This document shows positions 27,038 through 36,545 of a stretch of DNA of 64,000 nt, in pieces. Each line of letters opens with the position of its first letter. Within the stretch, counting starts at the first letter, position 1. The notes beneath the pieces were generated by a model. That model did not search any database, was not told where the DNA came from, and was given only the letters and a program-made list of their open reading frames with translations. The position numbers and the translations under genes are program-made. The DNA is from Humitalea rosea (GTDB lineage: Bacteria > Pseudomonadota > Alphaproteobacteria > Acetobacterales > Acetobacteraceae): assembly GCF_003253705.1 (NCBI RefSeq), contig NZ_QKYU01000021.1, positions 31,346 to 95,345 on the forward strand, in the 5' to 3' direction.

Positions 27038-28861
27038 ATGTGCGGCATCGTGGGCATCGTCGGCGCCAACCCCGCCGCCCTTCGCATCGTGGACGGGCTC
27101 AGGCGGCTGGAATACCGCGGCTATGACAGCGCCGGCATCGCCACGCTGGTCGATGGCAGGATCGAGCGCCGCCGGGCGGAGGGCAAGCTCGGCAACCTCG
27201 CGGCCGTGCTGGAGGAGACCCCGCTCGCGGGCCGCACCGGCATCGGCCACACCCGCTGGGCGACCCATGGCGCGCCGACCACCCGCAACGCGCATCCGCA
27301 TGCGACCGCCCGCGTCGCCGTGGTCCATAACGGCATCATCGAGAATTTCTCCGAGCTGCGGACCGAGCTTGAGGCCGCCGGCCAGGTGTTCGAGAGCGAC
27401 ACCGATACCGAGGCGGTGGTGCAGCTTCTGGACCTGCTGCTGGCCCAGGGCCATGGGCCGGAGGAGGCCTCCCGCCTGGCGCTCAAGCGGCTGCATGGCG
27501 CCTTCGCCATGGCCTTCCTCTTCGCCGACCATCCGGAACTGCTGATTGCCGCGCGGCGCGGCCCGGCGCTGGCGATCGGCTTCGGCGACAATGAGATGTA
27601 TGTCGGCAATGATGCCCTGGCCCTGGCACCTTTGACCCCGCGCATCGCCTATCTGGAGGAGGGCGACCGCGTCATCCTGCGCCGTGACGGCGCCGAATTC
27701 TTCGATGTGGACGATCTGCCCGTCATCCGCGCGATCAAGGCGACGCATGTCTCGGGCGCGCTGACCGGCAAGGGCAACTACCGCCACTTCATGGAGAAGG
27801 AACTCCATGAGCACCCCGGGGTCATTGGCGACACGCTCCGCCAATATGTCTCCCCGGCGAGCCGGGCGGTCGCCTTGCCGCCGCTGCCCTTCGACCCGAG
27901 GGTGGTGCCGCGGCTGACGCTGTCCGGCTGCGGCTCGGCCTTCCTGGCCGCCCATGTCGGGCGCTACTGGATCGAGGCGCTGGCCCGCATCCCCTGCGAT
28001 GCCGATGTCGCCAGCGAATTGCGCTACCGCGAGCCGCCCTTCGCCAAGGGGGGGGCGGCGATCCTGGTCAGCCAATCGGGCGAGACCGCCGATACCCTGG
28101 CCGTGCTCGCGATGATGAAGGCGCAGGGGCAGAGCGTGCTCTCCGTCGTCAACGTGCCCGAGAGCAGCATGGCGCGGGAGGCGGATACGCCGCTGCTGAC
28201 CGTGGCGGGGCCGGAGATCGGCGTCGCCTCGACCAAGGCCTTCTCCGCCCAGCTTTCGGTGCTGGCGTGCCTCGCCATCGGCATGGCCCGCGCCCGCGGC
28301 ACGCTGGATGGCGGCACCGAGATGCGGCTGACCCAGGCGCTGCTGGCGGTGCCGGAGGCGGCCGCCGCGATCCTGGAACAGGACGAGGAGATACGCGCCC
28401 TCGCACATGAGATCACGCGCGCGCGGGACGTGCTCTTCCTCGGCCGGGGCGCGATGTTCCCGATCGCCATGGAGGGCGCGCTGAAGCTCAAGGAGCTGTC
28501 CTACATCCACGCCGAGGGCTATGCGGCCGGTGAGATGAAGCACGGCCCGATCGCGCTGATCGATGAGGCGGTGCCGGTGATCGCGCTCTGCCCCTCCGGG
28601 CCGCTGTTCGAGAAGACGGCCTCCAACCTCCAGGAAGCGGCAGCGCGCGGCGGGCGGATCATGGCCTTCTGCGATGCCGAGGGGGCTGCCGCGCTGTCCC
28701 GCTTCGCCGAGCGGGTGGTGGTGCTGCCGAGCGTGGACCCGTTCGTGGCACCGATCCTGCACGCGATCCCGGTGCAATTGCTTGCCTATCACGTCGCTGT
28801 GCTGAAGGGCACGGATGTCGACCAGCCCCGCAATCTGGCGAAGAGCGTTACGGTGGAGTGA
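27038..28861 (+). CDS. glmS: Glutamine--fructose-6-phosphate aminotransferase (isomerising) GlmS
   Basis: First step of hexosamine synthesis: fructose-6-P plus glutamine to glucosamine-6-P. 607 residues, standard length. The glutaminase domain starts MCGIVGIVG with catalytic Cys2, followed by GIGHTRWATHG; two SIS domains follow (LVSQSGETADTLAVL and later LGRGAMFPIAMEGALKLKE), and the C-terminus PRNLAKSVTVE carries the conserved Lys of the isomerase site. No glmS ribozyme is seen upstream, as expected outside Gram-positives. Confidence 0.97.
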   Translation: MCGIVGIVGANPAALRIVDGLRRLEYRGYDSAGIATLVDGRIERRRAEGKLGNLAAVLEETPLAGRTGIGHTRWATHGAPTTRNAHPHATARVAVVHNGIIENFSELRTELEAAGQVFESDTDTEAVVQLLDLLLAQGHGPEEASRLALKRLHGAFAMAFLFADHPELLIAARRGPALAIGFGDNEMYVGNDALALAPLTPRIAYLEEGDRVILRRDGAEFFDVDDLPVIRAIKATHVSGALTGKGNYRHFMEKELHEHPGVIGDTLRQYVSPASRAVALPPLPFDPRVVPRLTLSGCGSAFLAAHVGRYWIEALARIPCDADVASELRYREPPFAKGGAAILVSQSGETADTLAVLAMMKAQGQSVLSVVNVPESSMAREADTPLLTVAGPEIGVASTKAFSAQLSVLACLAIGMARARGTLDGGTEMRLTQALLAVPEAAAAILEQDEEIRALAHEITRARDVLFLGRGAMFPIAMEGALKLKELSYIHAEGYAAGEMKHGPIALIDEAVPVIALCPSGPLFEKTASNLQEAAARGGRIMAFCDAEGAAALSRFAERVVVLPSVDPFVAPILHAIPVQLLAYHVAVLKGTDVDQPRNLAKSVTVE

Positions 28862-28866
28862 AGCCG

Positions 28867-28888
28867 GGAAGGCCCGCCCAAGCCTTCC
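28867..28888 (+). terminator. Hairpin after glmS
   Basis: Stem GGAAGGC / GCCTTCC with an 8-base loop, starting 6 bases after the glmS stop; no T-run. Probable terminator of glmU-glmS. Confidence 0.5.
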
Positions 28889-28918
28889 TGCCAAATAGCG
28901 GGCGCTGGAGGCCGATGG

Positions 28919-29338
28919 ATGCCGCGTCACAAGGGTCTGGAACATCTCGCCCGCCGATATCTCGCGAGCCGCGGCACGCCCCCCATGGTGGAGGACCCGG
29001 TCGGCGTCGCCTTGCCACGGCTGAGGGCGGAGGTGGCGCAGGCCCGCCGCACCGCGCGCAGGGACCTCGGGCTCGGGCTCGGGCTGACCCTGGCGGGGCT
29101 GATTTCAGGGGGCTCCATCCTGGTCATGCCCTTCGGCAATGATGTGCTGATGGCGATGCTGCGGCTGCATCTGGTGCCGCTGATGGGCCTGGGCGGCGCG
29201 CTCTGGGGCGCGATCCTGTTCGAGCGGGCGGGGCCGGTCTGGATGGCGGCACGCAACGTCGTGCGTCACCTCTCAACCGGGGCGCTGGTCGAGGCATTTC
29301 AACTGGCATTGTCGGGGCTGCCTGCCCAGGTGCGGTGA
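28919..29338 (+). CDS. Small two-span membrane protein, unknown
   Basis: 139 residues. A basic N-terminal part (about residues 1-55) precedes two hydrophobic segments (LGLGLTLAGLISGGSILVM and LVPLMGLGGALWGAILF) and a short C-terminal helix. No family recognised. GGAGG (28907-28911) lies 7 bases before ATG 28919, which settles this frame over the out-of-frame ATG at 28915. It lies between glmS and an aldehyde dehydrogenase gene. Confidence 0.6.
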   Translation: MPRHKGLEHLARRYLASRGTPPMVEDPVGVALPRLRAEVAQARRTARRDLGLGLGLTLAGLISGGSILVMPFGNDVLMAMLRLHLVPLMGLGGALWGAILFERAGPVWMAARNVVRHLSTGALVEAFQLALSGLPAQVR

Positions 29339-29405
29339 ACGGGGCGGGCACGCTGACATCCGCATCCGTCCGGCGTAGCCTCGCCGGAAAACCGGAGGAA
29401 TGACG

Positions 29406-30884
29406 ATGCTCGACGCAATCACGACCCTGCCCCTGAAGGATTCCGGGCTGCTGCGGCAGGCCAACCGCATTGGCGGCGCCTGGGTCCAGGCGGAGTCCGG
29501 CAAGACCCTGGACGTCCGCAACCCCGCCAATGGCGAGTTGGTCGGCCGCGTGCCGGCGATGGGGGCCAAGGAGACCCGTGCCGCCATCGATGCCGCCGCC
29601 GCCGCCTTCCCGGCCTGGCGCGCCATGCTGGCCAAGGACCGCGGCGCCATCATCCGCCGCATGGCGGAGATGATGCTCGCCAATACCGACGACCTCGCCG
29701 CCATCATGACCGCCGAACAGGGCAAGCCGCTGGCCGAGGCCAAGGGCGAGGTCGCCTACGCCGCGAGCTTCCTCGAATGGTTCGCCGAGGAAGGCCGCCG
29801 GATCTATGGCGACATCATCCCGCCCAACGCGCCCGGCCGCCGCATCCTGGTGAGCAAGGAGCCGATCGGCGTCTTCGCCGCGATCACGCCCTGGAACTTC
29901 CCCTCCGCCATGATCACGCGCAAGGCCGGCCCCGGCTGGGCGGCGGGCTGCACCGGGGTGATCCGCCCGGCCTCGCAGACGCCGTTCTCCGCACTCGCGC
30001 TGGCGGTGCTGGCCGAACAGGCGGGGATGCCGCCCGGGGTCTGCAACGTCATCACCGGCCCCTCGGGGGCGACGGGTGGCGAACTGACGGCGAACCCGCT
30101 GGTGCGGAAGCTGTCCTTCACCGGCTCGACCGAGGTGGGGCGGCTGCTGCTCGCGCAATGCGCGCCGACCATCAAGAAGACCAGCATGGAACTTGGCGGC
30201 AACGCGCCCTTCCTGGTCTTCGACGACGCCGATCTCGACCAGGCGGTGCTCGGCGCCATGGCCAGCAAGTTCCGCAACACCGGACAGACCTGCGTCTGCG
30301 CCAACCGCATCCTGGTGCAGGAGGGGGTCTATGACGCCTTCGCCGAAAAGCTGGTGACGGCGGTCAAGGCGCTGAAGGTCGGCAACGGCATGGAGCCGGG
30401 GGTGACCCAGGGGCCGCTGATCAACCCCGATGCGGTCACCAAGGTCGAGCAGCACATCGCCGACGCCACCTCCAAGGGCGCCCGAATCCTGACCGGCGGC
30501 CAGCGGGATGCGAAGGGGGGCAATTTCTTCACCCCCACGGTGCTGGCCGATGTGCCGCTCTCGGCCCAGGTGCTGACGGAGGAGACCTTTGGCCCGGTCG
30601 CGCCGCTGATCCGCTTCGGCACCGAGGCGGACGGCATCCGCATCGCCAACGACACCGAATTCGGCCTGGCGGCGTATTTTTACGCCCGCGATGTGGGGCG
30701 CATCTTCCGCGTGGCGGAGGCGCTGGAGGCCGGGATCATCGGCGTGAATGAGGGGATCATCAGCACGGCCGAGGCGCCCTTCGGCGGGTTCAAGCAGTCG
30801 GGGCTGGGGCGCGAAGGGGGCAAGTATGGGATCGAGGATTATCTGGAGGTGAAGTACATCGCGTTGGGTGGGCTTGGGGGGTAG
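29406..30884 (+). CDS. gabD: NAD(P)-dependent aldehyde dehydrogenase, succinate-semialdehyde type
   Basis: About 492 residues. Likely oxidises succinate semialdehyde to succinate in GABA or related breakdown. Catalytic Glu is in MELGGNAPF, catalytic Cys in GQTCVCANR, and the N-terminal motif TPWNFPSAMITRKAGP is typical of the SSADH subgroup. In the cofactor loop the usual KPA Lys is Arg (VIRPASQTPFS), which is unusual. GGAGG at 29394-29398 favours ATG 29406; the ATG at 29400 is too close. Substrate is inferred from family pattern only. Confidence 0.82.
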   Translation: MLDAITTLPLKDSGLLRQANRIGGAWVQAESGKTLDVRNPANGELVGRVPAMGAKETRAAIDAAAAAFPAWRAMLAKDRGAIIRRMAEMMLANTDDLAAIMTAEQGKPLAEAKGEVAYAASFLEWFAEEGRRIYGDIIPPNAPGRRILVSKEPIGVFAAITPWNFPSAMITRKAGPGWAAGCTGVIRPASQTPFSALALAVLAEQAGMPPGVCNVITGPSGATGGELTANPLVRKLSFTGSTEVGRLLLAQCAPTIKKTSMELGGNAPFLVFDDADLDQAVLGAMASKFRNTGQTCVCANRILVQEGVYDAFAEKLVTAVKALKVGNGMEPGVTQGPLINPDAVTKVEQHIADATSKGARILTGGQRDAKGGNFFTPTVLADVPLSAQVLTEETFGPVAPLIRFGTEADGIRIANDTEFGLAAYFYARDVGRIFRVAEALEAGIIGVNEGIISTAEAPFGGFKQSGLGREGGKYGIEDYLEVKYIALGGLGG

Positions 30885-30907
30885 GCACCGGTTCTGGAGG
30901 GGCGTTT

Positions 30908-30943
30908 CGAGGGGCTTGCCCCTCGAGCAGCCCCGATGGCTGC
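30908..30943 (+). terminator. Two consecutive hairpins after the aldehyde dehydrogenase gene
   Basis: CGAGGGG-CTTG-CCCCTCG (30908-30925) is followed directly by GCAGCC-CCGAT-GGCTGC (30927-30943). They lie between the convergent ends of the aldehyde dehydrogenase gene and the AT-rich islet, so either strand could use them. No T-run. Confidence 0.5.
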
Positions 30944-30970
30944 ACCTCAACCTTGGTTAGACGCGCCGTT

Positions 30971-31744
30971 CTATCGTTCCGAACAAGGAGGCTGCCACCA
31001 TCGCGACGAACGTCCTACGCGTCGCTCAGTCTCACTGTAGTAAGTAGCGAGAGCCCCCGTCTCCGCACCACCAAACACGTATTCACGGATGAGTGTGCTA
31101 CCGCCTGGCTTACTCTCAAAGCAGCGCAGCATCAAAAATAATTGTACGTCGTAATCGATTCTTATATTGGGAATCGGGAAGAGGTTAGTGTCAATATCTT
31201 CAGAATTTAATGTAAAAAACGTGTCCCACCAAATTCCAATAACTTGTGCCATGGGCCATCCTATAATAGAAGTTCCACGATACACTTGTGGCCTAAGACG
31301 CTCTAGTGTAGTACGTGCGCTTAGATAGTTTTGCAAAATACTTCTATGTTCGTAACTTTCGATCTCCTGGGCCATGGCTGTATTCGCTCGCGCACTAAGC
31401 CAGTGAAAACTTAAATTGATGGGGAGAGATCGATTGCGGCGAGAGATCCGAAACGCATATTCACGGCGCGGTTCACCTTGCCGTTGAGTATAGGCTATAA
31501 GAATGTTCATGTCGGAATCGCGCTCGTTGGGTATTGCGAGTTCGGCACGCCCGCTCTCAAATTTGGCGGAACGCCACTCTGTCTCGCCACGCAGGAACAC
31601 ACGAAGTTCATCTGCGTCGGGTGACTGGGCGACGAACTGAAAAGTCGTCGAGTCATCAGCAAACACCATGCCTGTGGTCAGTGAGTATAGAAGAAATACC
31701 AACAGAAAAATCGCCGGGCGGGCCTTGCGTGAGTGCTGCGTCAT
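30971..31744 (-). CDS. Exported protein of unknown function in AT-rich islet
   Basis: About 257 residues from ATG 31744. The N-terminus has a signal peptide (RKARPAIFLLVFLLYSLTTG then MVFADDS, cleavage after FA). The mature part begins with a beta-rich region around FVAQSPDADELRVFLRGE, then a helical region with SYEHRSILQNYLSARTTLER. No family recognised. Base composition is far more AT-rich than the neighbours, suggesting acquisition. Its ATG overlaps the stop of the upstream membrane-protein gene (ATGA), so the two products are probably made together. Confidence 0.7.
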   Translation of the reverse strand: MTQHSRKARPAIFLLVFLLYSLTTGMVFADDSTTFQFVAQSPDADELRVFLRGETEWRSAKFESGRAELAIPNERDSDMNILIAYTQRQGEPRREYAFRISRRNRSLPINLSFHWLSARANTAMAQEIESYEHRSILQNYLSARTTLERLRPQVYRGTSIIGWPMAQVIGIWWDTFFTLNSEDIDTNLFPIPNIRIDYDVQLFLMLRCFESKPGGSTLIREYVFGGAETGALATYYSETERRVGRSSRWWQPPCSER

Positions 31745-32253
31745 GTGCGAACGCCTCCCAGTATTAGCCCGAGGAAGCCACCGAAACACGCCTGCAATGC
31801 GGAGAGATTGCTTCGGATGGCGCTGGCAATTTGCTCATAGTACTTGATCTGATCCTGCTCGTTCAAGCTTGCGGGTGGCGATGTGACTACGTTTGCACTG
31901 AGGGTTTCCACTACCCTAACTCCGTCGAGTAACTCATAGGGAAGATAGAAGGAGAGGACTATTCCAACCACCGATAGCACGAATCCAATACCGACGACGA
32001 CATATCGGAATATTGATATACGACGACTGGAGATGGCAACGCTGAAATCTGTCTGAAGTAGTGTAAAAACGCTGGTGACTGCCACAAGAGGTCCGGCGGA
32101 GCTGTCAAAAAATGGAAGAAATGCGAATCTGACCCATTTCGTGCCTGAGCCAATCAACTCATCGTCATTCATTATCCAAGAGATGACTATAAGATAAAGT
32201 GTTAGAATGCCGATTACGGAGACCAGCACTAGCTGACGTGCCAATATTCGCAT
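31741..32253 (-). CDS. Multi-span membrane protein of unknown function in AT-rich islet
   Basis: About 170 residues. Hydrophobic segments at about residues 7-27 (LVLVSVIGILTLYLIVISWI), 80-105 (RYVVVGIGFVLSVVGIVLSF) and at the C-terminus (ALQACFGGFLGLILGG), with a possible fourth near residue 55. AGGAGA 5 bases before ATG 32253 supports this start over the longer frame to 32403. It is the first gene of a two-gene operon with the exported protein downstream. No family recognised; AT-rich and probably acquired. Confidence 0.7.
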   Translation of the reverse strand: MRILARQLVLVSVIGILTLYLIVISWIMNDDELIGSGTKWVRFAFLPFFDSSAGPLVAVTSVFTLLQTDFSVAISSRRISIFRYVVVGIGFVLSVVGIVLSFYLPYELLDGVRVVETLSANVVTSPPASLNEQDQIKYYEQIASAIRSNLSALQACFGGFLGLILGGVRT

Positions 32254-32688
32254 CGATTTCTCCTGGGGCGCCGCGTTAGGGTGGAATTTTATCCGAAATA
32301 TAGTTACAATATTTATAAATAGGTGGCGCGATTGGCGCAAAGAGGAATTTCGCTCACAGTATCGAGATTGTGGTGGCCAACGGTCAAACCATAACATATC
32401 CAATTCGATATAAAACAGTTTGAATCGGCAGTTCGCCGAGAACCAGTCCGCTCAGTCGCCTCGCCTCGCCTAGGCTTACGGCATGAGTTCATCGCTTCCA
32501 AGGTCTTGGTAGGTCCGCGACGCCGTGCCTTGCGCGGGTCGGTTACTGTCTTGGTTCGTTGAACGCTTCGCGGACCGACGGCATGGCCGGTCACAATTGG
32601 CGCCACGAACCCTTCGCTCCCCGGCAGGCCACTTGTCACCCCCCCACCACCCCCTAACCTCCCGCCCCAACAGCCTCAGGGACGGACA
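32254..32688. other. 435-base intergenic stretch with a sharp composition change
   Basis: From 32254 to about 32430 the DNA is AT-rich and should hold the promoter of the minus-strand two-gene operon (TATTTATAAATATTGTAACTA-like tracts, not resolved into clear boxes). From about 32450 it is GC-rich again. An inverted repeat GGTCCGCG (32512-32519) / CGCGGACC (32569-32576) is present. Short open frames exist on the minus strand near 32480-32600 but none is convincing. The promoter of the 32689 gene should lie in the last 100 bases. Confidence 0.5.
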
Positions 32689-33645
32689 ATGCCCAACGAC
32701 ACCGCATTCTACCGCAACGATTCCTCCCGCCCCGACCCGCCCTTCGCCCGCACCGAGCTCAGCAACCTCCTGCGGAACAACCAGCCGGTCCTGCGCCGCA
32801 ACGGCATCCCCGTGGGCGCCGAGCACCGCCACACCTACCGCCTGTTCCGGGCCGACCAGCTTGTGGGCAGCTACCAGTTCACCTGGCACCACAACATCCC
32901 CTGGAACATCCTGCGCCGCAGTTGGGATGTCGTCCTGACCTTCTGCACCGATGCGGCGCTGAAGGCCCTGTTCAACTTCTACGCCGCCGGCCACCCCCTT
33001 GCCGATGACGCGCCGCGCCTCTTCGCCAAGCTGCTGCTGCTGCGCGCCACCTTCGGCATCACCAACGGCGTCGCCGAGCGCACTCCCGGCGTCCGCGGCT
33101 GCGAGGCCTGGATCGACCATCTGACGGACACCATGCGCGACTCCCCCAATCCCCGCATGGGCTTCCAGGGCGAGGACCGGGAGAAGCTGAAGACCATCCT
33201 CTGCTGGGGCACCTGGAACCTGAACGAGGGCCCGGGCACGCGGGTGGACGACCCGGGCGAGTTGTTCGACACCTTCGGCCCCTTCGATGCCGAGGAGACC
33301 CGCCGCGCGCGCTATGTCGCGGTGGAGCGCCTCAACACCACGCTGAACGACATCTGGGACCGCTTCACCGAGCAGGCGAACATGCCCTGTAGCATGGCCA
33401 CCACCACCCGCCCCTGGTCGGCCGCCTTGCTGGAAACCCTGCGCGTCTGCGCGGCGCTGACCCCGAGCCAGCGCGGCATCGTCTATTTCGACCCGCTGAT
33501 GTGGGCGCCGGTGACGCTCTCCCGCTCGGCCATGGAGCTGTTCGACGTGAAGGCCAATGCCACCTTCGACAGCGGCATGATCACCGAGGTCCTGCGCGGG
33601 GTGAGCGTCTACAAGCAGATGAAGAAGCGGGTGCGCTTCCGCTAG
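32689..33645 (+). CDS. Hypothetical cytoplasmic protein, unknown family
   Basis: 318 residues, no signal peptide or membrane segment. Composition matches the GC-rich chromosome and codon periodicity is strong, so a real gene. Notable stretches: YRLFRADQLVGSYQFTWHHN, NILRRSWDVVLTFCTDAALK, TILCWGTWNLNEGPGTRVDD and a basic C-terminus YKQMKKRVRFR. Aromatic residues and several conserved-looking Trp are scattered through the middle. I do not recognise a domain. It stands alone between the AT-rich islet and gor. The start ATG follows a GGGACGG purine stretch. Confidence 0.65.
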   Translation: MPNDTAFYRNDSSRPDPPFARTELSNLLRNNQPVLRRNGIPVGAEHRHTYRLFRADQLVGSYQFTWHHNIPWNILRRSWDVVLTFCTDAALKALFNFYAAGHPLADDAPRLFAKLLLLRATFGITNGVAERTPGVRGCEAWIDHLTDTMRDSPNPRMGFQGEDREKLKTILCWGTWNLNEGPGTRVDDPGELFDTFGPFDAEETRRARYVAVERLNTTLNDIWDRFTEQANMPCSMATTTRPWSAALLETLRVCAALTPSQRGIVYFDPLMWAPVTLSRSAMELFDVKANATFDSGMITEVLRGVSVYKQMKKRVRFR

Positions 33646-33729
33646 GCCCTCGCCGCATGTCAGCCCGGAGATGACATCGCCGCGGTTTCACGCCATCTGG
33701 AAGGGCCAGTTCCGGATGGTTTGACGTAC

Positions 33730-35094
33730 ATGACCTACGACTTCGACCTTTTCGTGATCGGCGGCGGCTCCGCCGGCGTTCGCTGCGGCCGCATCGCCGC
33801 GGGCCATGGCGCGCGCGTCGCCGTCGCGGAATCGCGATTCTGGGGCGGCACCTGCGTCAACGTCGGCTGCGTGCCGAAGAAATTCATGGTCCAGGCGGCC
33901 GAATACGGCGGCTGGATCCAGGATGCGCCCGCCTTCGGCTGGAACATCCCCCCCGGCACCACGCATGACTGGGCCAGGCTCGCCAGCGCGCGGGATACCG
34001 AGGTCGCGCGGCTCTCGGGCATCTACGCCACCCTGCTGGGCAATGCCGGCGTCACCACCCTCGAGGGCTATGCGAGTTTCGCGGGGCCGCATGCGGTCGA
34101 GGTGAACGGCACCATCTATACCGCCGCCACCATCGTCATCGCCGTCGGCGGCCAGCCGGTGCGGCCGGGCATCCCGGGCGTCGATCTGGCGCTGGTCTCG
34201 GACGACCTCTTCACTTTGCCGGCGCTGCCCAAACAGATCGCGGTGATCGGGGCGGGCTATATCGCGTTGGAATTCGCGATGCTGCTGCGCGGCCTGGGCG
34301 CCGAGGTCGATCTGATCCACCGCAGCGAGATGCCGCTGCGCGGCTTCGACCAGGACATCCGCGAGGCCGTCTGCGTGGCGCTCGACCATGCCGGCATCCG
34401 CCGCCATGGCGGCCTGCCGCCGCTGGCGATCGAGGCGGTGGGCGAGCGGCGTCTGGTCCACCTCTCGGATTCCCACGCGATCGAGACGGATGCGGTGATG
34501 CTGGCCACCGGCCGGATGCCGAATCTCGCGGGGCTGAAGCTGGAGGCGGCCGGGCTTGCCGCCGACAAGCGGGGCGCTCTTTCGGTGAATGCGGCGCATC
34601 AGACAGCGGTGCCGCATATCTATGCGATCGGCGATGTGATCGACCGCGTGGCGCTGACCCCGATGGCGACCGCGGTCGGCCATGCGCTGGCCGATACGCT
34701 GTTCGGCGGCAATCCGCGCCAGGCCTCCTACCTCAACGTGCCGAGTGCCGTCTTCACCGATCCGCCGATCGCAAGCGTCGGGCTGACGGAGGAGCAGGCG
34801 GCGGCAACGGGGCTGACCGACATCTACGTCTCCCGCTTCACCCCCATGCGCCACACCATCACCAAGAACGGCCGCCGGACCTTGATGAAGCTCGTGGTCG
34901 ACGCCCGCACCCAGAAGGTGCTGGGCGCGCATATGATGGGGGAGGATGCCGCCGAGATGATGCAGGGCATCGCCATCGCCATCACCGCCGGCGCCACCAA
35001 GCAGGATTTCGACCGCACCATCGGCATCCATCCGACCGCCGCGGAGGAGTTCGTGACGATGCGGACCCGCACGCGGCAGGTCGGGGTGCCCTGA
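33730..35094 (+). CDS. gor: Glutathione-disulfide reductase
   Basis: NADPH-dependent FAD flavoprotein that reduces GSSG. About 454 residues. The FAD loop FVIGGGSAGVRCGRIAAGHG is near the N-terminus, the redox disulfide is in GGTCVNVGCVPKK, the NADPH loop is IGAGYIALEFAMLLRGLG, the second FAD motif is IYAIGDVIDRVALTP, and the C-terminal HPTAAEEFVTMRTRTR supplies the catalytic His across the dimer. ATG 33730 is preferred over a TTG at 33721. It lies 59 bases before the DAHP synthase gene. Confidence 0.95.
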   Translation: MTYDFDLFVIGGGSAGVRCGRIAAGHGARVAVAESRFWGGTCVNVGCVPKKFMVQAAEYGGWIQDAPAFGWNIPPGTTHDWARLASARDTEVARLSGIYATLLGNAGVTTLEGYASFAGPHAVEVNGTIYTAATIVIAVGGQPVRPGIPGVDLALVSDDLFTLPALPKQIAVIGAGYIALEFAMLLRGLGAEVDLIHRSEMPLRGFDQDIREAVCVALDHAGIRRHGGLPPLAIEAVGERRLVHLSDSHAIETDAVMLATGRMPNLAGLKLEAAGLAADKRGALSVNAAHQTAVPHIYAIGDVIDRVALTPMATAVGHALADTLFGGNPRQASYLNVPSAVFTDPPIASVGLTEEQAAATGLTDIYVSRFTPMRHTITKNGRRTLMKLVVDARTQKVLGAHMMGEDAAEMMQGIAIAITAGATKQDFDRTIGIHPTAAEEFVTMRTRTRQVGVP

Positions 35095-35153
35095 TCGGTG
35101 GCAATCGGCTACAAGGAACGCCTTTTCTCTGAACAGGACAGGACTGGACCCCG

Positions 35154-36545
35154 ATGACGTCTCGCGCGTGGCGCCCTGACAGCTGGCGGCAGATGCCGAT
35201 CCGGCAGGTGCCCGAATACCCCGACCTGGCGGCTCTGGCGGCGATGGAGGCGCGTATCGCGTCCTTTCCGCCGCTGGTCTTTGCCGGCGAGGCCGATCGT
35301 CTGAAGGCGCTGCTGGCCAAGGCCGGCAAGGGCGAGGCCTTTGTCCTGCAAGGCGGGGATTGCGCCGAGGGCTTCGCGGATTTCCGCGCGGATATCATCC
35401 GCGACAGCTTCCGCGTGCTGTTGCAGATGGCGGTGGTGTTGACCTTCGGCGGCGGGCTGCCGGTGGTGAAGCTCGGCCGCATGGCCGGGCAATTCGCCAA
35501 GCCGCGCTCCTCGGACACCGAGACGGTCGGCGGCGTGACCCTGCCTTCCTACCGCGGCGACATCGTGAACGGCCCGGATTTCACCCCCGAGGCGCGCATC
35601 CCCGATCCCAGCCGGATGGAATTCGCCTACCTCCAGGCCGCCGGCACGCTGAACCTGCTGCGGGCCTTCGCGACCGGCGGCTATGCCGATCTGCATGAGG
35701 TGCATCGCTGGAACCTCGGCTTCGTCGCGCGCAGCCCGCTGGCGGCGCGCTACGATGATTTGTCCCAGCGCATCGACGAGACGCTGCGCTTCATGAGCGC
35801 CTGCGGCATGGGCCAGGCGCCCCAGGTGCGGGAGACGGAATTCTACACCAGCCATGAATCCCTGCTGCTGCCCTTCGAGCAGGCGATGACGCGCGAGCCC
35901 TCCACCCATCGCGGCCAGTATTTCGCGACCTCGGCGCATTTCCTCTGGATCGGGGATCGCACGCGGCAGCCGGATGGCGCGCATGTGGAGTTCCTGCGCG
36001 GCGTCGCCAATCCGATCGGCATGAAGGTCGGCCCGAGCATGGATGCCGACGAGCTGGTCCGCCTCACCGAGATCCTGAACCCGCGCAACGAGCCGGGGCG
36101 GCTGACCCTGATCGCCCGCATGGGCGCCACCAAGGTCGCCGAAAAACTGCCGCCGCTGCTGCGGGCCGTCGCGCGCGCGGGGGCGGAGGTGACCTGGCTC
36201 TGCGATCCGATGCACGGCAACACCGTCAAGGCCGGCAATGACTACAAGACCCGGTCCTTCGACTCCATCCTCGGCGAGGTGCGCGGATTTTTTGATGCGC
36301 ACGCCGCGGCGGGGACGGTCGCAGGGGGCGTGCATGTGGAGATGACGGGGCAGGACGTGACCGAGTGCATCGGTGGCGCGCATCGCCTGACGGAAGCCGA
36401 TCTGGCCGGGAATTACGCGACCTTCTGCGACCCGCGCCTGAATGCGGAACAATCGCTGGAACTCGCCTTCCTGGTCGCCGAGGAGTTGAAGGCGCGCCGG
36501 CTGCTGGCGGTCCGGGAGGACGCGGCTGCCGTGGCGGCGCAATGA
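35154..36545 (+). CDS. 3-deoxy-7-phosphoheptulonate synthase, class II
   Basis: First step of the shikimate pathway: PEP plus erythrose-4-P to DAHP. 463 residues, the length of the class II (plant/Mycobacterium AroG) type. Motifs: [45 protein letters not shown], and near the end [20 protein letters not shown] and [15 protein letters not shown]. Metal and PEP ligands are among these. The stop overlaps the ATG of the next gene (ATGA), so a three-gene operon with the PRTase-like and EamA genes is likely. Confidence 0.95.
   Translation: MTSRAWRPDSWRQMPIRQVPEYPDLAALAAMEARIASFPPLVFAGEADRLKALLAKAGKGEAFVLQGGDCAEGFADFRADIIRDSFRVLLQMAVVLTFGGGLPVVKLGRMAGQFAKPRSSDTETVGGVTLPSYRGDIVNGPDFTPEARIPDPSRMEFAYLQAAGTLNLLRAFATGGYADLHEVHRWNLGFVARSPLAARYDDLSQRIDETLRFMSACGMGQAPQVRETEFYTSHESLLLPFEQAMTREPSTHRGQYFATSAHFLWIGDRTRQPDGAHVEFLRGVANPIGMKVGPSMDADELVRLTEILNPRNEPGRLTLIARMGATKVAEKLPPLLRAVARAGAEVTWLCDPMHGNTVKAGNDYKTRSFDSILGEVRGFFDAHAAAGTVAGGVHVEMTGQDVTECIGGAHRLTEADLAGNYATFCDPRLNAEQSLELAFLVAEELKARRLLAVREDAAAVAAQ

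Noticed and set aside
26900..27040. glmS ribozyme/riboswitch before glmS
   Set aside because: Only 18 bases separate glmU and glmS; there is no room and the element belongs to Gram-positives.
25598..28945. 1115-codon minus-strand frame opposite glmU-glmS
   Set aside because: Antisense shadow of two certain genes.
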